DNA of 64,000 nucleotides from Streptomyces sp. RPA4-2 (GCF_012273515.2 NZ_CP050975.2:6262001-6326000), one strand, 5' to 3'. Shown: positions 35,667 through 45,243, numbered from the stretch's first letter. The notes: a model not told the origin generated them from the letters alone. Made by a program: numbers and translations.

Positions 35667-37105
35667 GTGAGAACGCAGAGGACAAAGCAGTGACCATCCC
35701 TGCACAGAGCGACGGCGCGGAAACGGCGAAGACCCCGGCGGCGACCCTCACCAAGGGCGCGGCCAAGGGCGAGACGCTGCTCAAGGTGACCGGGCTGCAG
35801 AAGCACTTCCCCATCCGCAAGGGCCTGCTGTCGCGGCAGGTCGGCGCGGTGCGGGCCGTCGACGGCATCGACTTCGAGGTGCGCGCGGGGGAGACCCTGG
35901 GCGTCGTGGGCGAGTCCGGCTGCGGCAAGTCGACGATGGGCCGGCTGATCACCCGGCTGCTCGAACCGACCGGTGGCAAGGTCGAGTTCCAGGGCAGGGA
36001 CATCACGCACCTCAGCACCGGGGGCATGCGCCCGATGCGCCGCGACGTGCAGATGATCTTCCAGGACCCGTACTCGTCGCTGAACCCGCGTCACACGATC
36101 GGCACGATCGTCAGTGCTCCCTTCAGGCTCCAGGGCGTCGAGCCCGAGGGCGGCGTCAAGAAGGAAGTGCAGCGGATGCTCGAGGTCGTCGGCCTCAACC
36201 CCGAGCACTACAACCGCTACCCGCACGAGTTCTCCGGCGGTCAGCGTCAGCGCATCGGCATCGCCCGCGCGCTCGCTCTGAACCCGAAGCTGGTCGTCGC
36301 GGACGAGCCGGTGTCGGCGCTGGACGTGTCCATCCAGGCGCAGGTCGTCAACCTTCTCGACGACCTGCAACAGGAGCTCGGCCTCACGTACGTGATCATC
36401 GCGCACGACCTGTCGGTCGTCCGGCACGTCTCGGACCGGATCGCGGTGATGTACCTCGGCAAGATCGTCGAGCTCGCCGACCGCGACTCGCTCTACACGG
36501 CGCCGATGCACCCGTACACCAAGGCCCTGATGTCCGCGGTGCCGATCCCGGACCCGAAGCGCCGGAACGTGAAGAGCGAGCGGATCCTGCTCACGGGCGA
36601 CGTGCCCTCGCCGATCGCGCCGCCCAGCGGCTGCCGCTTCCACACGCGGTGCTGGAAGGCCACGGAGATCTGCAAGACGACCGAGCCGCCGCTCCTCGAG
36701 CTGAAGCCCGGCCAGCAGGTCGCCTGCCACCACCCGGAGAACGCGGAGGACCAGGCGCCGCAGGACGTGGTGCTGCTGTCGGCCGCCAAGGTCGCGATCG
36801 AGCTGGTCCCGGACGCGGTGCTGGCCGAGGAGGCCGCCGCGAAGAAGTCCGAGGCGCCGGCGGAGAAGGCCCCCGAGGCCGCGGCCGAGGCTGCGGAGAC
36901 CGCTGAGGTTGTCGAGACCGCTGAGGTCGCGGAAGCCACTGAGGCCGCTGAGGCCCCCGAGGCCCCCGAGGCCCCCGAGGCCGCCGAAGCTCCGGAGGCT
37001 GTCGATGCTCCCGGGACTTCCGCGTCGGTCGAGGCTCCTGAGGTCACCGAGGCGGAAGCCCCCGCCGAACCGGAAGCCGGTCGTCAGGAGTCAACCGACA
37101 AGTAG
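35663..37105 (+). CDS. Oligopeptide ABC transporter ATP-binding protein (DppF/OppF type) with long acidic tail
   Basis: A 480-residue ATPase from GTG 35663 (overlaps the previous stop; GTG 35690 is possible). Walker A is [17 protein letters not shown], the signature [15 protein letters not shown], Walker [21 protein letters not shown], and the oligopeptide C-terminal domain has [19 protein letters not shown]. Where the family normally ends, about 105 extra residues follow: an Ala/Glu/Pro/Val tail with runs such as [20 protein letters not shown]. The tail is not needed for ATPase activity and its function is unknown. Confidence 0.95.
   Translation: MSENAEDKAVTIPAQSDGAETAKTPAATLTKGAAKGETLLKVTGLQKHFPIRKGLLSRQVGAVRAVDGIDFEVRAGETLGVVGESGCGKSTMGRLITRLLEPTGGKVEFQGRDITHLSTGGMRPMRRDVQMIFQDPYSSLNPRHTIGTIVSAPFRLQGVEPEGGVKKEVQRMLEVVGLNPEHYNRYPHEFSGGQRQRIGIARALALNPKLVVADEPVSALDVSIQAQVVNLLDDLQQELGLTYVIIAHDLSVVRHVSDRIAVMYLGKIVELADRDSLYTAPMHPYTKALMSAVPIPDPKRRNVKSERILLTGDVPSPIAPPSGCRFHTRCWKATEICKTTEPPLLELKPGQQVACHHPENAEDQAPQDVVLLSAAKVAIELVPDAVLAEEAAAKKSEAPAEKAPEAAAEAAETAEVVETAEVAEATEAAEAPEAPEAPEAAEAPEAVDAPGTSASVEAPEVTEAEAPAEPEAGRQESTDK
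36949..36984 (+). repeat. 9-bp GAGGCCCCC tandem repeat in the DppF-like tail
   Basis: Several tandem units of GAGGCCCCC encode the Glu-Ala-Pro run of the ATPase tail. Slippage would change tail length in frame. Confidence 0.7.
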
Positions 37106-37211
37106 GCCGTGACGATTGGGCAAAGTCATGAACATGCCCGAACGGGAGAGTGCAGAGTCTCGCGTGTCCATCTGATCAGGAACGATCGGAACACGTACGA
37201 AAGGGACGCTC

Positions 37212-38603
37212 ATGGCACTCTCCCGTTCGGCACGTTTAGGGGCCCTCGCGACCGCGGCGGCCTCCTTTCTCGTCATCGCCGCCTCCTCCGCCCCGAAACC
37301 GGGCGCCGACGGCATCGGCGATCCCTACTTCCCCCAGCTCGGCAACGGTGGCTTCGACGCCCGCCACTACGACCTCGACGTGGCGTACAACCCGGACACC
37401 GACCGCCTCGACGGGCGTACGACGCTCACGGCCCGCGCCACCCAGAACCTCTCGTCGTTCGACCTGGACCTGCAGAAGCTCGAGGTCACGAAGGTCGAGG
37501 TGAACGGCAGACGGGCGGGCTTCACGCGTACGGGCGACGAGATCCGCATCACCCCGCGCGGCACGCTGTCGAAGGGCAGGACCTTCACGGTGACCGTCAC
37601 CTACGGGGGTGTCCCCGAAGCCCTCAACGGCCCCATAGTCTTCGGTTCCGACTACGGATGGATGAAGACCGCGGACGGGGTCTTCGTCGCCTGTGAGCCG
37701 AACGCCGCCTCCACCTGGTTCCCCTCCAGCGACCACCCGTCCGACAAGGCCACGTACGACATCCGTATCAAGGCTCCGAAGGGCCTCACCGGTGTCTCCA
37801 ACGGCCGCCTGATCTCGACGCGCGACCGGGGGGCCAGCACCGTCACGCACTGGCGCGAGAACCGGCCCATGGCGACCTACCTCGCGACCGCGACCATCGG
37901 GAAGTTCGACGTGAAGTCGGGGCGGACCCCGGCCGGCACGCCGATCTACGTCGCCATCGACCCGGTGCTCGCCAACAGCAACAGCGTCGACGTGTACGCC
38001 GTGACGGCCGCGGCCACCGACTACTGGTCGCAGATCTTCGGTCCGTATCCCTTCGAGGAGACCGGCGCGATCGTCGACGACATGCCGGAGGCCGGGTTCT
38101 CGCTGGAGGTGCAGTCCAAGCCCGCGTACTCCGCCGTGCGCTCCGAGTCGACCATCGTGCACGAGCTGGCGCACCAGTGGTTCGGCGACTCGGTCTCGGT
38201 CGAGCACTGGAAGGACATCTGGCTCAACGAGGGCTTCGCGACCTACGCCCAGTGGCTGTGGTCCGAGCACCAGGGCGTCCGCTCGGCGCACGACTCGTTC
38301 CTCGCCGGGTACGGCACACGGCCCGCGGACTCGTCCTTCTGGCAGACGGTGGTGGCCGATCCGCAGCGCGACACCATGTTCGCCTCGGCGGTCTACCAGC
38401 GCGGCGCGATGACGCTCCAGATGCTGCGCGAGCGCATCGGCGACACCGCGTTCTTCAAGCTGCTGCCCGCCTGGACCAAGCTGCACCGCTACGGCAACGC
38501 GAACACGGCCGACTTCATCCGGCTCGCGGAGAAGGTCTCGGGGCAGCAGCTCGACGATCTCTTCCAGACCTGGCTCTACAGCCCGGGAAAACCTTCCCTC
38601 TAG
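37212..38603 (+). CDS. Secreted M1-family zinc metallopeptidase (short form)
   Basis: A 463-residue protein with a signal peptide (LGALATAAASFLVIAASSAP). Domain 1 is a beta saddle (HYDLDVAYNPDTDRLDGRTT). The catalytic domain has HELAHQWFGD with two zinc His and the catalytic Glu, the third ligand in WLNEGFATYAQWLWSE, and a substrate-site segment ending EAGFSLEVQS where aminopeptidase N has GAMEN. The protein is about half the length of classical PepN and lacks the helical C-terminal domain. It follows the peptide importer by 106 bases, so it may generate the small peptides or amino acids imported. Confidence 0.92.
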   Translation: MALSRSARLGALATAAASFLVIAASSAPKPGADGIGDPYFPQLGNGGFDARHYDLDVAYNPDTDRLDGRTTLTARATQNLSSFDLDLQKLEVTKVEVNGRRAGFTRTGDEIRITPRGTLSKGRTFTVTVTYGGVPEALNGPIVFGSDYGWMKTADGVFVACEPNAASTWFPSSDHPSDKATYDIRIKAPKGLTGVSNGRLISTRDRGASTVTHWRENRPMATYLATATIGKFDVKSGRTPAGTPIYVAIDPVLANSNSVDVYAVTAAATDYWSQIFGPYPFEETGAIVDDMPEAGFSLEVQSKPAYSAVRSESTIVHELAHQWFGDSVSVEHWKDIWLNEGFATYAQWLWSEHQGVRSAHDSFLAGYGTRPADSSFWQTVVADPQRDTMFASAVYQRGAMTLQMLRERIGDTAFFKLLPAWTKLHRYGNANTADFIRLAEKVSGQQLDDLFQTWLYSPGKPSL

Positions 38604-38657
38604 GCATCCGTTCGCCTTCTAGGCCTTCCTTTGTAAGGTGCAGTCCCTGCGGCGGGT

Positions 38658-38663
38658 GAGAAT
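38658..38663 (+). promoter_or_regulatory. Leaderless-type -10 element (GAGAAT) for the TRIC gene
   Basis: GAGAAT ends six bases before the GTG at 38670. The TAGGGG between them could also serve as a poor ribosome site, so leaderless initiation is possible, not certain. Confidence 0.4.
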
Positions 38664-38669
38664 GTAGGG

Positions 38670-39335
38670 GTGCTTCAGCAACTTTTCAGTCCCTCCGTCC
38701 AGCACACGCTCGACCTGATCGGCATCTTCGTCTTCGCGATCTCGGGTGCCCTGCTGGCCGTACGCAAGAACTTCGACGTCTTCGGCATCGCCGTCCTCGC
38801 CGAGGTCACCGCGCTGGGCGGGGGGCTGTTGCGTGACGTGGTCATCGGGGCCGTGCCGCCGGCCGCGTTCACCGACCTCGGCTACTTCCTCACGCCGCTG
38901 CTCGCCGCGCTCCTGGTCTTCTTCCTGCACCCCGAGGTGGAGCGCATCCAGGTCGCGGTGAACGTCTTCGACGCGGCCGGACTCGGTCTGTTCTGCGTCG
39001 CGGGCACCACGAAGGCGTACGAGTACGGTCTCGGCCTGACCGCGTCGGCGGCCCTCGGGCTCGCCACCGCCGTCGGCGGCGGTGTGCTGCGTGACGTGCT
39101 CGCCAACGAGGTGCCCTCGCTGCTGCGCTGGGACCGCGATCTCTACGCGGTCCCGGCCATCGTCGGCGCCACCATGGTCGCCCTGTGCATCCGCTACGAC
39201 GCGCTGACCCCTTTCACCAGCGGTCTCGCGGTCGTCATGGCCTTCGTGCTGCGGCTTCTCGCGATGCGCTTCCACTGGCGAGCGCCGCGTGCCTGGAACC
39301 GGCGCTCGACAGCGACGGAGGCGGAGACGCCTTAG
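38670..39335 (+). CDS. TRIC-family trimeric cation channel (YicG/UPF0126-like)
   Basis: A 221-residue membrane protein with seven predicted helices in two inverted repeats. Each half carries the family motif: TALGGGLLRDVVIG and TAVGGGVLRDVLANEVP. The first helix is LIGIFVFAISGALLAVRKNF. Prokaryotic TRIC channels conduct monovalent cations and are trimeric. The last 100 bases of the gene overlap the 3' end of the convergent esterase gene. Confidence 0.93.
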   Translation: MLQQLFSPSVQHTLDLIGIFVFAISGALLAVRKNFDVFGIAVLAEVTALGGGLLRDVVIGAVPPAAFTDLGYFLTPLLAALLVFFLHPEVERIQVAVNVFDAAGLGLFCVAGTTKAYEYGLGLTASAALGLATAVGGGVLRDVLANEVPSLLRWDRDLYAVPAIVGATMVALCIRYDALTPFTSGLAVVMAFVLRLLAMRFHWRAPRAWNRRSTATEAETP

Positions 39336-40515
39336 CCCGCGCGCCGGGGCCGATCTGCAGGGTCAGCCAGCGGAACACCTCGGTCACCTGCGGCCGCCAC
39401 AGGGCCATGTTGTGGCCACCGGCGCTCCGCGGCAGCAGCACCACCTGCACGGTCGTCGGCGGTTTCGCGATCCGCTGGAGCGCGGCGCCCGCCTCGTAGC
39501 CGTCGTGCACCTCGCCGGAGTAGTAGAGGGCGACGCGGGGCGGGACGCGGTCGGCGCGCAGCAGCAGGAAGGGGTTGTTGCGGCGGCGCAGTTCGAGGTT
39601 GCGCGCGGGCAGCGAGTTGCGTTCGCCGATCGGGTCGTTGTAGCCGGACATGCTGACCGCGGCCCGGTAGCGGTCGGGGTGGGCGACGGCGAGCTTGGTC
39701 GCGCAGTGCGCCCCCGCCGAGTAGCCGGCGACGCCCCAGCCGTCCGGCGCGGCCTTGGCGCGGAAGTTGTCCGTCACCATCTTCGGCACGTCGATGCTGA
39801 GCCAGGTGTCGGCGTTCACCTTGCCGGGGACGTTCGCGCAGCCGGTGTCCACCTTGGCCAGCAGCGTCGTACGCGGTGCCACCAGGATGAACGGCGCGAC
39901 CTGCCCGTCACGCATCAGCGGCAGCAGTTGTTCGTGCACCTTCAGGGAACCGAACCATGCCTTGGCCGAGCCCGGGTAGCCGGGCAGGAGTTCGACCACG
40001 GGGAACTTCCGGTTGCGGTAGGCGGGCTCGTTGTACTGCGGCGGCAGCCAGACGTAGACCTCCGCGTTCACGCCCGAGACCTGGCCGTGCAGCTGGGTGA
40101 CACGCACCCCGCCCGCCTGGCGCATGGCGGGGCCGTCCGACTCCGCGAACGTCTGGTGGACCCTGGGCAGGTCCCGTACCTGGACACCACCGGTGCCGTC
40201 GGCGCCCAGGTCGGCGGCCGCCTGCACGTGGTTGCCCGTGCCGAGGAGGTCGGACCAGTTGTCGTAGAGGCTGTTGGCGTTGTTCGCGAGCACGAAGACG
40301 AGGGTGATCGCCGTGCCCTGGGCGAACAGCAGCATCAGCATCCGGGCCGTGCTGCGCAGGAACGCGGGGCCGGGGATGCGCGACCACAGGACGAGAGGGA
40401 GGACGAGGGCGACCGCGACCAGGGCGATCGCGGTGAGGAGGAACGGCGTTCCGGTGAGGCTCACGGTCTGTGCGGCTCTTCCTGTGACGGGCTGGATCGG
40501 GCTCGGCGGCTGCAT
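39235..40515 (-). CDS. Membrane-anchored esterase, Ag85/esterase D-like alpha/beta hydrolase
   Basis: A 426-residue protein from ATG 40515; a GTG at 40464 starting SLTGTPFLL has a better ribosome site (GGAAGAG) and may be the true start. Two N-terminal helices (PFLLTAIALVAVALVLPLVLW and MLMLLFAQGTAITLVFVLAN) anchor it, then a hydrolase domain with KFPVVELLPGYPGSAKAWFG, the nucleophile elbow GVAGYSAGAHCATKLAV, and the catalytic His in SAGGHNMALW. Such proteins resemble mycolyltransferase-fold esterases in actinomycetes; the natural substrate is unknown. The C-terminal 35 residues overlap the TRIC gene in opposite orientation. Confidence 0.85.
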   Translation of the reverse strand: MQPPSPIQPVTGRAAQTVSLTGTPFLLTAIALVAVALVLPLVLWSRIPGPAFLRSTARMLMLLFAQGTAITLVFVLANNANSLYDNWSDLLGTGNHVQAAADLGADGTGGVQVRDLPRVHQTFAESDGPAMRQAGGVRVTQLHGQVSGVNAEVYVWLPPQYNEPAYRNRKFPVVELLPGYPGSAKAWFGSLKVHEQLLPLMRDGQVAPFILVAPRTTLLAKVDTGCANVPGKVNADTWLSIDVPKMVTDNFRAKAAPDGWGVAGYSAGAHCATKLAVAHPDRYRAAVSMSGYNDPIGERNSLPARNLELRRRNNPFLLLRADRVPPRVALYYSGEVHDGYEAGAALQRIAKPPTTVQVVLLPRSAGGHNMALWRPQVTEVFRWLTLQIGPGARAKASPPPSLSSAGSRHAALASGSASREAAARRP

Positions 40516-40666
40516 CGGGTTGTATGTCCCTGAAGAGGGGGTTCCGAAGCCATTGGTCACGGACGAGTGGCGGACACTTACCAAGAAATTGCCGAAATCT
40601 CACCTTGGGCACGGGCGTGTGATGTGCGCGAAGCAGCAAAAGCTACCGCTTAGTAATGGCCTGTTG

Positions 40667-40672
40667 TACCGT
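40667..40672 (+). promoter_or_regulatory. Leaderless-type -10 element (TACCGT) for the thioesterase gene
   Basis: TACCGT ends six bases before the ATG at 40679 and no ribosome site is seen. Confidence 0.5.
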
Positions 40673-40678
40673 TCAGGC

Positions 40679-41539
40679 ATGTCAGAAGCAGCCTCGGCAC
40701 AGGCCGTGCGAGCCACGATCGGCGACAGCGAGTTCGACCGCGACACCGCGGTCACCCTGCGTGCACCCGGCGTCTACGACGTCGACCTGTCCCCGGGATG
40801 GACGATCATCAGCGCCGTCAACGGCGGGTACCTGCTGGCCGTCCTGGGCCGCGCCCTCGCGGACGCCCTGCCGCACGACGACCCGTTCACCATCTCGGCG
40901 CACTACCTCACCGCCTCCCAGCCGGGACCCGCGGTCGTCCGCACGGACGTCGTCCGCACCGGCCGCACCCTGTCGACCGGCCAGGCCTCGCTCCTCCAGT
41001 ACGACGACGAGGGCCGCGAGGTCGAACGGATCCGCGTGCTCGCCTCGTACGGCGACCTGGGCGCCCTGCCCGACGACGTCCGCACCACGGCGACACCGCC
41101 CGCGATCCCGCCGATGGAGCACTGCTTCGGGCCCGAGGACGGACCGGCCCCCATCGACGGCAGCTCCGCCATCACCGAGCGGCTGATGCTCAAGCTCGAC
41201 CCCTCGACGCTGGGCTGGGCCCTCGGGGCGCCGTCCGGCAGGGGCGAGATGCGGGCCTGGTTCGGGCTCGCCGACGGCCGCGACGCCGACCCGCTCTCGC
41301 TGCTCCTCGCGGTCGACGCGCTGCCGCCGACCGCCTTCGAGATCGGGCTGTCGGGCTGGGTGCCGACGGTCGAGCTCACGGTGCACGTGCGCTGCCGCCC
41401 CGCGCCCGGCCCGCTGCGGGTCTCCATCACCACCCGCAACCTGGCCGGCGGCTTCCTGGAGGAGGACGCCGAGGTGTGGGACAGCGCGGACCGGCTGGTC
41501 GCGCAGTCCCGGCAGCTCGCCCGGGTCAGGCTCGGCTAG
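40679..41539 (+). CDS. Acyl-CoA thioesterase-like double hot-dog protein
   Basis: A 286-residue protein. It begins with GDSEFDRDTAVTLRAPGVYD and the hot-dog central helix motif IISAVNGGYLLAVLGRALAD, then FTISAHYLTASQPGPAVVR, typical of the TesB-like fold used in Streptomyces thioesterases. The second hot-dog half includes GEMRAWFGLADGRDADPLSL and PTVELTVHVRCRP. These hydrolyse acyl-CoA or act on polyketide-like thioesters; the substrate is not evident. It is divergent from the esterase gene and near-leaderless. Confidence 0.85.
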   Translation: MSEAASAQAVRATIGDSEFDRDTAVTLRAPGVYDVDLSPGWTIISAVNGGYLLAVLGRALADALPHDDPFTISAHYLTASQPGPAVVRTDVVRTGRTLSTGQASLLQYDDEGREVERIRVLASYGDLGALPDDVRTTATPPAIPPMEHCFGPEDGPAPIDGSSAITERLMLKLDPSTLGWALGAPSGRGEMRAWFGLADGRDADPLSLLLAVDALPPTAFEIGLSGWVPTVELTVHVRCRPAPGPLRVSITTRNLAGGFLEEDAEVWDSADRLVAQSRQLARVRLG

Positions 41540-41746
41540 CCGGCCGCCGGCCCGGACAGGGGCCGCCGTCCGCCCGTAGGCGTCCGCCCGCCCGGCGCCG
41601 GGGGTGCCGAGCCGGACGGAGTTCCCGCGTCGGCGTGATCGGGTGTCCCAGGATCCATGGTCCGCCCAGGGCGGGTGCCCAGGGTCCCGGGGTGGCGCGT
41701 TCGGTGAACGGGGGCGTCACCCGGGCCCGTTGCCGGGGAGGCTCCG

Positions 41747-42373
41747 TCAACCCAGCCAGTTGCGGCGGCCGATGGCGATCAGCCGCATCTGGCGACCCGC
41801 CACCCGGGCCACCCGCTCCCGTTCCTCCTCGGACGCCTCCAGCGCCTCCAGGAAGAGCGAGGCCGTCATCAGCATCTGGTCGACGTACAGGCCGGCGAGC
41901 ATCAGCAGATCGTCGTCGCTCCACCCCTCCGATTCGGGGTGTTTGGCCAGCTCGACCCGCACCTCCTGGGCGAACCGGGCCAGTTGGTCACTGATCGCCC
42001 GCCGTACCGGCTGGACGCCGCCGTGGCGCTCGCGGGCGATGAAGCGGACGTGGGCGGGGTGGGTCTCGACATGGTGGGCGATCAGATCGACCGCGCGCTC
42101 GATGCGTTCGCCGCTGTCGCCGGCCGCGGACACCGTGTCCCCGATCATCGGGTGCAGGCTGCCCAGGGCCTCCTCGACCAGCGCCACACCGAGATCCGCC
42201 GTCGAGCGGAAGTGCCGGTAGAAGGCGGTCGGGGCCACGCCCACGGCGCGGGTGACCTCGCGCAGGCCCAGGCTGCTCAGACTCTGCTCCTCCAGCAGCT
42301 CCAGCGCCGAGTCCAGGAGCGCCTGTCGCGTCTTCTGCTTCTGCGCCTGCCGGATGCCGAGAGTGTGACTCAT
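41747..42373 (-). CDS. TetR-family regulator, DesT/FabR-like fatty-acid sensor
   Basis: A 208-residue repressor. The N-terminal DNA-binding domain contains KTRQALLDSALELLEEQ and the helix-turn-helix LREVTRAVGVAPTAFYRHFR, which matches the DesT and FabR regulators of unsaturated fatty acid synthesis. The C-terminal ligand domain has DQMLMTASLFLEALEAS. Two operator-like palindromes with the AGTGAAC-N4-GTTCACT pattern lie just upstream (42381-42398 and 42438-42454), which suggests auto-repression and control of the divergent membrane proteins. No desaturase gene is nearby. Confidence 0.88.
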   Translation of the reverse strand: MSHTLGIRQAQKQKTRQALLDSALELLEEQSLSSLGLREVTRAVGVAPTAFYRHFRSTADLGVALVEEALGSLHPMIGDTVSAAGDSGERIERAVDLIAHHVETHPAHVRFIARERHGGVQPVRRAISDQLARFAQEVRVELAKHPESEGWSDDDLLMLAGLYVDQMLMTASLFLEALEASEEERERVARVAGRQMRLIAIGRRNWLG

Positions 42374-42380
42374 ACCATGC

Positions 42381-42398
42381 AGTTAACAACTGTTCTCT
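42381..42398. promoter_or_regulatory. DesT/FabR-type operator 1
   Basis: AGTTAAC-AACT-GTTCTCT fits the DesT consensus AGTGAAC-N4-GTTCACT at 12 of 14 positions. It ends at the regulator's own start region, seven bases upstream of the ATG at 42373, so it should mediate autoregulation. Confidence 0.6.
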
Positions 42399-42435
42399 GT
42401 AATTGAAAAGCCGGGCGACGCGCTAGACTTCGGAG

Positions 42436-42469
42436 TCAGTGAACAAGTGTTACTACAACCGTTCACTGA
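42436..42469. promoter_or_regulatory. DesT/FabR-type operator 2 and 9-bp inverted repeat
   Basis: AGTGAAC-AAGT-GTTACT at 42438-42454 is the DesT pattern missing one base. TCAGTGAAC (42436-42444) also pairs perfectly with GTTCACTGA (42461-42469) across 16 bases, giving a second symmetric arrangement. It lies about 90 bases upstream of the divergent membrane-protein gene. Confidence 0.6.
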
Positions 42470-42556
42470 ATCGTCAGGTCCCCGAAACAATCGGAGCCTC
42501 ACCGTCGAGGCGGCGACCACGGGGACCGGACCCAGAGACTCACGAGAGGCACTCAC

Positions 42557-42724
42557 ATGCTGTTCCTCGTCGCCGCCCTCCTGCTGATGGGTGTCGTCAT
42601 GGGCTCGGTGGCCCATGCCCCGCTGCCCGTCTCCCTCGTCGCCGCCGCCGTCATCGGTGTCTGGCTGACCGTCTTCGCGGTCCGCGAGCGCGCCGGCCGC
42701 CGGCGCCACACCTCCGCCCACTGA
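42557..42724 (+). CDS. Small two-helix membrane protein
   Basis: A 55-residue protein from ATG 42557. Two hydrophobic helices ([20 protein letters not shown] and [20 protein letters not shown]) are followed by a basic tail [11 protein letters not shown] that probably stays in the cytoplasm. I do not recognise the family. It opposes the DesT-like regulator and, with the next gene 23 bases later, is the obvious candidate for regulation by it. Confidence 0.7.
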   Translation: MLFLVAALLLMGVVMGSVAHAPLPVSLVAAAVIGVWLTVFAVRERAGRRRHTSAH

Positions 42725-42747
42725 GCCGCAGGGAGCTGACTCACCCC

Positions 42748-43014
42748 ATGGAACTCACCGCCACGCCCACCCGCCGCACCGGCACCCGGGACGCCGACGG
42801 CATGGCCGTCGCCTCCTTCATCCTCGGGCTGCTCGGTCTGCTGGTGCTGAACGTCTTCCTGGGCCCGATCGCCATCGTCCTCGCCTCCGTCGCCCTGCGG
42901 CGCGGCACCGCCCGTCGCGGACGCGCCTTCCTCGGCCTCGGCCTGGGCATCGCCGACCTCGTGGTGCTGGTGGCGTTCATGCACTTCGACAGCACGATGT
43001 CCTGGAACTTCTGA
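42748..43014 (+). CDS. DUF4190-like small membrane protein
   Basis: An 88-residue protein from ATG 42748 with GGGAG upstream. The first 20 residues are polar, followed by two helices ([20 protein letters not shown] and [14 protein letters not shown]) around a Pro-Ile-Ala-Ile-Val loop typical of DUF4190. The family role is unknown. It is probably co-transcribed with the 55-residue gene and controlled from the operator region. Confidence 0.8.
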   Translation: MELTATPTRRTGTRDADGMAVASFILGLLGLLVLNVFLGPIAIVLASVALRRGTARRGRAFLGLGLGIADLVVLVAFMHFDSTMSWNF

Positions 43015-43120
43015 CCCACGACGTCCTGGAACACCTGAGAACCTCCGATCGCGCACCGGACGAGGACCGCGGGGACGGTCCCCGCCGACGGGGGGCCGAA
43101 AGCGGGGGAGCGGGGGCCCG

Positions 43121-43126
43121 TAGAAT
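43121..43126 (+). promoter_or_regulatory. -10 element (TAGAAT) giving a leader of only about 3 bases for the desulfurase gene
   Basis: TAGAAT ends ten bases before the ATG at 43137, with no ribosome site. Transcription would start within about three bases of the ATG. Confidence 0.5.
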
Positions 43127-43136
43127 CAGGGCCACC

Positions 43137-44306
43137 ATGGCTTACCTCGACCACGCCGCGACCACCCCGATGCTCCCGGAGGCGGTAGAGGCACTGACCG
43201 CCCAGCTGAGCGTCACGGGCAACGCCTCCTCCCTCCACGCCGCCGGCCGCAGGGCCCGCCGTACCGTCGAGGAGGCCCGCGAGAGCCTCGCGGAGGCCCT
43301 CGGCGCCCGCCCCAGCGAGGTGGTCCTCACCTCCGGCGGCACCGAGGCCGACAACCTCGCCGTGAAGGGTCTGTACTGGGCCCGCCGCGACGCCGACCCG
43401 GCCCGCACCCGGGTGCTCGCGAGCCCCGTGGAGCACCACGCCGTCCTCGACGCCGTCGACTGGCTCGGCGAACACGAGGGCGCGACGGTCGAGTACCTGC
43501 CCGTCGACCCCTATGGCCGCGTCCACCCGGACACCCTGCGTGAGGCCATCGCCCGCAACCCCGACGACGTCGCCCTCGCCACCGTGATGTGGGCCAACAA
43601 CGAGATCGGCACCGTGCTGCCGGTCCGTGAACTGGCCGACGTCGCCGCCGAGTTCGGCGTCCCGCTGCACTCCGACGCCGTCCAGGCCTTCGGGCAGCTC
43701 CCCGTCGACTTCGCGGCCTCCGGCCTCGCCGCGATGACCGTCTCGGCCCACAAGATCGGCGGCCCGTACGGCATCGGCGCGCTGCTGCTCGGCCGCGAGT
43801 ACACCCCCGTACCGGTCCTGCACGGAGGCGGTCAGGAACGCCATGTGCGCTCCGGCACCCTGGACGTGCCCGCCGTCGCGTCCTTCGCCGTCGCCGGCCG
43901 GCTCGCCACCGAGCGGCGCGAGTGGTTCGCCCGGGAGATCGGCGCGCTCCGCGACGACCTGGTCGACGCCGTACGGGCCGCCGTGCCCGACGCCCTCCTC
44001 GGCGGCGACCCCGACCCCGCGGGCCGGCTGCCCGCCAACGCGCACTTCACGTTCCCGGGCTGCGAGGGCGACTCCCTGCTGCTGCTCCTGGACGCGCAGG
44101 GCATCGAGTGCTCCACGGGCTCCGCGTGCACGGCGGGCGTCGCCCAGCCCAGCCACGTCCTGCTGGCCACCGGCACCGATCCGGACCTGGCCCGCGGCAC
44201 CCTGCGCTTCTCCCTCGGCCACACCTCCACGGCGGCCGACGTCGAGGCGGTCGCGAAGGCCATCGGTCCGGCCGTGGAGCGGGCGCGGACGGCGGGTCTG
44301 ACCTGA
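43137..44306 (+). CDS. Cysteine desulfurase (IscS/NifS type)
   Basis: A 389-residue PLP enzyme that removes sulfur from cysteine. It begins [19 protein letters not shown], has the cofactor Lys in [18 protein letters not shown], the [20 protein letters not shown] loop, and the catalytic Cys in [17 protein letters not shown]. The active-site context marks group I (IscS-type). It sits upstream of mnmA, which needs persulfide sulfur for tRNA thiolation, so supply to MnmA is the likely role; FeS assembly is also possible. Confidence 0.95.
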   Translation: MAYLDHAATTPMLPEAVEALTAQLSVTGNASSLHAAGRRARRTVEEARESLAEALGARPSEVVLTSGGTEADNLAVKGLYWARRDADPARTRVLASPVEHHAVLDAVDWLGEHEGATVEYLPVDPYGRVHPDTLREAIARNPDDVALATVMWANNEIGTVLPVRELADVAAEFGVPLHSDAVQAFGQLPVDFAASGLAAMTVSAHKIGGPYGIGALLLGREYTPVPVLHGGGQERHVRSGTLDVPAVASFAVAGRLATERREWFAREIGALRDDLVDAVRAAVPDALLGGDPDPAGRLPANAHFTFPGCEGDSLLLLLDAQGIECSTGSACTAGVAQPSHVLLATGTDPDLARGTLRFSLGHTSTAADVEAVAKAIGPAVERARTAGLT

Positions 44307-44343
44307 CCGCCGCCACGCGCTGACGGCAGCGCGCGCCGGGCGG

Positions 44344-45171
44344 TTACGTCCCGGCGGTGCGCGTCGGCCCGGCGGAGGCTCCGGCCGGCTGCGCCGCGGT
44401 GCGCGCCTGGCGCACCAGCCGCAGGTACCGGTCCCAGTCCCAGTAGCGGCCGGGGTCGGTGTGGTCGGTGCCCGGCACCTCCACATGTCCGATGATGTGC
44501 TCGCGGTCGACGGGGATGTCGTAGCGGGCGCAGATCCCGGCCGTCAGCCGCGCCGACGCGCGGTACATGGCGTCGGTGAACGACGAGGCGTGCTCGACGA
44601 AGCCCTCGTGCTCGATGCCGACACTGCGCTCGTTGTACCCGCGGTTGCCCGCGTGGAACGCCACGTCCAGCTCGCGGATCATCTGGGTGATGTGGCCGTC
44701 CCTGCGGACGATGTAGTGCGCGGCCGCGCCGTGGCCCGGGTCCTGGAAGACCTTGACCGCGCTGCGGTAGCTGCCCTGGGTGACATGGATGACCACCCGG
44801 TCTATGGCGTAGTCGTCGGGCCGGTCCGCCCGCCGCCAGTTCGCGCTCGACGCCGCCACCCACTGGGCGCCCCGGAAGTCGACCACGCCCGCCTCGCGGG
44901 GCTTCTCCACCCCCGGCAGCCGCCACCACAGGTGGCCCAGCTCGCCCCGCGCCAGCACCGCCGTTCCCACGGCGGCCGCCATGCCACCGATGAGCAGCGT
45001 CCGCCGCCCGACCCGCCGGTCGCCGTCCCTGCCCGGCCGCCCCTTCGCCTCCGGTGTCCCACCGTCCGGTGCGCCCTGGTCCGCTGACTCGCGACCGGTC
45101 GACTCCTCGTCCGGTGTCTCCGGGTCCGGAGTCCCCCGGGTTTCCGGCGCCTCCTGCGCGGCTCCGCTCAT
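44344..45171 (-). CDS. N-acetylmuramoyl-L-alanine amidase (Amidase_2), probable Tat export
   Basis: A 275-residue enzyme. The first 50 residues are an acidic low-complexity segment, then the Tat-like signal [20 protein letters not shown]. The amidase domain has the zinc His in [46 protein letters not shown] and the last ligand in [14 protein letters not shown]. It removes peptides from peptidoglycan at the muramyl bond. It is convergent with the desulfurase gene. Confidence 0.9.
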   Translation of the reverse strand: MSGAAQEAPETRGTPDPETPDEESTGRESADQGAPDGGTPEAKGRPGRDGDRRVGRRTLLIGGMAAAVGTAVLARGELGHLWWRLPGVEKPREAGVVDFRGAQWVAASSANWRRADRPDDYAIDRVVIHVTQGSYRSAVKVFQDPGHGAAAHYIVRRDGHITQMIRELDVAFHAGNRGYNERSVGIEHEGFVEHASSFTDAMYRASARLTAGICARYDIPVDREHIIGHVEVPGTDHTDPGRYWDWDRYLRLVRQARTAAQPAGASAGPTRTAGT

Positions 45172-45243
45172 CGTGTTCGTCCCCTATCGCTCCCCGTCGC
45201 GATCCTCAACGCATACTCGCGGGAATCGGTTCCCGGCGCCCCG

